From CAWIJJ01 sp963836405 (GTDB lineage Bacteria > Acidobacteriota > Terriglobia > Bryobacterales > Bryobacteraceae): 64,000 bases of DNA. The stretch lies in NCBI GenBank assembly GCA_963836405.1, contig CAWIJL010000007.1:744001-808000 (forward strand), in the 5' to 3' direction. Shown here one piece after another: positions 62,110 to 64,000 of this stretch (position 1 is the stretch's first letter; each line of letters begins with the position of its first letter). The position numbers and the translations under genes are program-made. Below the pieces are notes generated by a model. That model was given only the letters and a program-made list of their open reading frames with translations. It searched no databases and was not told where the DNA came from.

Positions 62110-62922
62110 GTGGCGCGCAAACGGCACAGCGGAGGTCACGAGAACCACGAGCGCTGGCTCGTATCGTATGCCGACTTCATCACTTTGCTGTTCGCCTTTT
62201 TCGTAGTGATGTTCGCCTCTTCCCAGACCGACACGGCGCGGGCCAAGCAAATCTCGGATTCGGTCACCGACGCGCTGAACAAGGGGGGCGTTACCGCCAC
62301 CGTTCGTGAAGTGCTCGGCGGTACAGTGGACGACAAAGGAAGAGGGAATGCGCAGATGAAAGGGCCAGGTGGCGCCACGAAGGCGGAACCCCCGCCTCAG
62401 GAAGTTTTGGCGGAACTGTATCCCTCACTTCAGCACCTTACCAAGGCTCTCGAGGACGAGATCCGGCTTGGAAAGGTGGAACTCCATCTCGAGCCGCGCG
62501 GCCTGGTTGTCAGCCTCAGACAGGCTACCTTTTTTCCTTCAGGAAACGATTCTATCGAGCCAAAAACCTACCCGAGCATCGAAAAGATCGCAGAAGTAAT
62601 CGGGCCTCTGTCCAATTCGGTGCGGCTGGAAGGGCACACTGATTCGGTTCCTATCCATACCTCCAGATTCCGCAGTAATTGGGAACTATCGGCTTCCCGT
62701 GCCATCTCCATGATGCAACTGCTGACGGAACAGTTCGGAATACGGCGGGAAAGAATGGCCATTGCTGGCTACGCGGACACGATGCCGCTTGGTTCGAACG
62801 ACTCCGACGCCGGACGGGCGCAAAACCGCCGTGTAGATATCGTCATTCTGAACCAGATGGCCCTGGTAACCGAGCCGGGTGCCCCCGCAACCGCTCGCCT
62901 GTCGAATGACGCCGAAAAATAG
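62110..62922 (+). CDS. motB: Flagellar stator protein MotB
   Basis: The start is GTG 62110. The 270-residue protein has one membrane segment with the essential Asp D22 in SYADFITLLFAFFVVMFASS, then a linker and an OmpA-like peptidoglycan-binding domain (LVVSLRQATFFPSGNDSIEP, VRLEGHTDSVPIHTSRFRSN, WELSASRAISMMQLL, NRRVDIVI). It anchors the stator to the wall. Confidence 0.95.
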   Translation: MARKRHSGGHENHERWLVSYADFITLLFAFFVVMFASSQTDTARAKQISDSVTDALNKGGVTATVREVLGGTVDDKGRGNAQMKGPGGATKAEPPPQEVLAELYPSLQHLTKALEDEIRLGKVELHLEPRGLVVSLRQATFFPSGNDSIEPKTYPSIEKIAEVIGPLSNSVRLEGHTDSVPIHTSRFRSNWELSASRAISMMQLLTEQFGIRRERMAIAGYADTMPLGSNDSDAGRAQNRRVDIVILNQMALVTEPGAPATARLSNDAEK

Positions 62923-62953
62923 GCCGTCAACGTGCTCCAAGATTATTCCGCCT

Positions 62954-63415
62954 ATGTCACTATTCTTGAGCCAACACTTCGGGGAACTCGACTACGCACC
63001 CGAAGCAGTATTTCAGTTTCCAGCCGGAATTCCCGGGTTCGAGAATCAACGGGAATTTCTCTTCATCGACCAGAAGCATACCGACCCTCTCGTGTTTATG
63101 CACAGCATGGAGGATCGCTCGCTCTGTTTCATTACACTTCCGGTGGCCGTTGTGTGCCCCGATTACAAGCTGGAGTTGCCGCCGGACGTACGGGAACAGC
63201 TCGGCCTGGGTATGAAGTCGCCCCAACCCGGCACGGACATACTGTGCTTAGTGATCGTCACTGTCGTTCCGGCGGCGGACCCGACAGTGAACCTTGCGGC
63301 ACCGGTCGTACTCAATCTGCATAATCGCCTGGGCATACAGGTGATTCCGAATAACAGCGAATATGGATTCCGCCACCCCCTGCCGGCTGTCGAGGATCTG
63401 GCTCTATGCTCGTGA
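62954..63415 (+). CDS. fliW: Flagellar assembly factor FliW
   Basis: ATG 62954 gives 153 residues with FliW motifs: FQFPAGIPGFENQREFLFID, PLVFMHSMEDRSLCFITLPV, LCLVIVTVVPAADPTVNLAA, PVVLNLHNRLGIQVIPNNSE, YGFRHPL. FliW binds flagellin and sequesters CsrA. Its stop lies inside the csrA start region (10-base overlap), and flagellin follows csrA, which is the classic FliW-CsrA-flagellin arrangement. Confidence 0.95.
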   Translation: MSLFLSQHFGELDYAPEAVFQFPAGIPGFENQREFLFIDQKHTDPLVFMHSMEDRSLCFITLPVAVVCPDYKLELPPDVREQLGLGMKSPQPGTDILCLVIVTVVPAADPTVNLAAPVVLNLHNRLGIQVIPNNSEYGFRHPLPAVEDLALCS

Positions 63416-63639
63416 TGCGACGGCGTGCCGGCGAAAGCTTTCTGATCGGTCCTGATATCAAAATCGAGGTTCTGGAGGTCGGTCCGACACGGGTCAAGAT
63501 TGGGATCTCCGCACCTGCTGCAATGCCAGTAGTGCGGAACGAAATCGTTCTTACCCGCGAGGAGAACCTCCTCGCCTCGCGCACAAATCCCATCCAAGCT
63601 CTAAGCTGGCTTTCACGGTCGAAATCCGAGGAAAAGTAG
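63406..63639 (+). CDS. csrA: Carbon storage regulator / flagellin translation repressor CsrA
   Basis: The 77-residue protein is a standard CsrA: MLVMRRRAGESFLIGPDIKI, EVLEVGPTRVKIGISAPAAM, PVVRNEIVLTREENL. The RNA-binding Arg of the last strand region is in VVRNEIV. The 20-residue tail after EENL is unusual in content but within normal length. It is translationally coupled with fliW and should repress fliC translation through the leader at 63781-63863. Confidence 0.95.
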   Translation: MLVMRRRAGESFLIGPDIKIEVLEVGPTRVKIGISAPAAMPVVRNEIVLTREENLLASRTNPIQALSWLSRSKSEEK

Positions 63640-63741
63640 CCAAGTGCCTGATTGCTCCTGGTGTCAAACAATTGACAATCACTTCTGTTACTAATGCCAA
63701 GTTATCTAAGCTAATCAACTAGTTCCACTCCGAAAAAACAC

Positions 63742-63768
63742 TAGAAACAGGCGTTGTTTTTCCGATAT
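63742..63768 (+). promoter_or_regulatory. Sigma-28-like promoter of fliC
   Basis: TAGA (63742-63745), 15 bases, then TCCGATAT (63761-63768). Spacing is exact for sigma-28. The first box matches three of four bases and the second six of eight. Transcription would start near 63774 and give a leader of about 90 bases. Confidence 0.65.
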
Positions 63769-63780
63769 GCACTACTGAAC

Positions 63781-63863
63781 GGAAGATACCTCGGGCATCC
63801 GGAACCTCGGAGAACCTGAGCTCGGGCAAGATGCCCGGGATGTATCCCGAACAGGACGTTTTA
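63781..63863 (+). promoter_or_regulatory. fliC leader with GGA motifs and alternative hairpins (CsrA target candidate)
   Basis: Five GGA triplets occur (63781, 63801, 63809, 63838 and 63854). The last forms the AGGA ribosome site eight bases from ATG 63864. CGGGCA-AGA-TGCCCG (63823-63837) is a perfect hairpin, CGGGA-TGTA-TCCCG (63836-63849) is a second one that shares two bases with it, and CGGGCAT at 63792-63798 can pair with ATGCCCG at 63831-63837 instead. CsrA binding here is inferred from these GGA motifs and the fliW-csrA genes upstream. Confidence 0.5.
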
Positions 63864-64000
63864 ATGCTTTCCATTCAGACGAATTTTGCCTCCCTTGTCG
63901 CCCAGAATAACCTTCGGGTGAACAGTGATTTCCAAACGACGACCATCGGACGACTCACGTCCGGATTCCGCATCAACCAGTCCGGGGATGATGCTGCGGG
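63864..64000 (+). CDS. fliC: Flagellin, N-terminal part (cut by window end)
   Basis: From ATG 63864 the frame is open to the window end. It reads MLSIQTNFASLVAQNNLRVN, SDFQTTTIGRLTSGFRINQS, GDDAAG, the conserved flagellin D0/D1 start including the RLTSG-R-N---DDAAG signature. It has AGGA upstream, a sigma-28-like promoter and a structured leader. The C-terminal part lies outside the window. Confidence 0.95.
   Translation, partial: MLSIQTNFASLVAQNNLRVNSDFQTTTIGRLTSGFRINQSGDDAA

Overview
The window looks like a chromosomal segment of a GC-rich Acidobacteriota bacterium, probably of the Solibacter/Bryobacter type. This is inferred from gene content: a DUF1080 secreted protein, VWFA-like secreted proteins, an S9 peptidase and CocE-type hydrolase pair, and small 'SGTWKLD' proteins. 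I had no database to confirm it.

Region 1 (1-20 kb) is housekeeping and is free of frameshifts. It holds the tail of a Tex-like S1 protein, a CheY-like receiver, a DUF1080 protein, a coupled HDAC-family deacetylase and phosphotransacetylase, an AI-2E family permease, ruvX-mltG, an rpiB-glyA-glycosyltransferase operon, proS, a YggS/glycosyltransferase/CocE operon and an S9 peptidase.

Region 2 (20.1-35.4 kb) is a mosaic genomic island. It begins at a tRNA-Cys(GCA) gene with a phage-type integrase pointing at it. Inside are a two-gene module (a Cas4/RecB-like protein that keeps the iron-sulfur cysteines but seems to have lost its catalytic residues, next to an HU-like protein with a polyproline linker), a sigma-region-2-like protein, an acidobacterial HTH protein, a frameshifted tyrosine recombinase, an intact IS630 element, a second intact IS inserted into an IS1182-like transposase remnant, and fragments of an ATPase, an epimerase and another IS630. 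An HDOD gene follows.

Region 3 (35.6-64 kb) is a large flagellar cluster. Leftward genes: lytic transglycosylase, and flgF, an unknown gene, flgG, flgA, flgH, flgI, flgJ-N. Rightward genes: flaG-fliS; fliK-flgD-flgE-fliN-like-fliOPQR-flhB-flhA-flhF-fliA-fliN; flgM-flgN-flgK-flgL-fliM; flbD-motA-motB-fliW-csrA; and the start of flagellin. A sigma-54 activator of the FleQ/NtrC type is encoded leftward inside the cluster. fliD, fliE-J, flgB, flgC and flhG are not in the window.

I find a recurring sigma-28-like promoter (TAGA or a relative, 15-16 bases, then nCCGAT) before flaG, flbD-motA, fliC and possibly pilZ and fliK, and sigma-54-like elements between flgF and fliK. Together with flgM, fliA, the activator and fliW-csrA next to flagellin, this gives a full regulatory hierarchy. 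Between 48.0 and 55.0 kb most genes carry one or two single-base frameshifts that restore exact full-length proteins when corrected. This is more like assembly error than decay.
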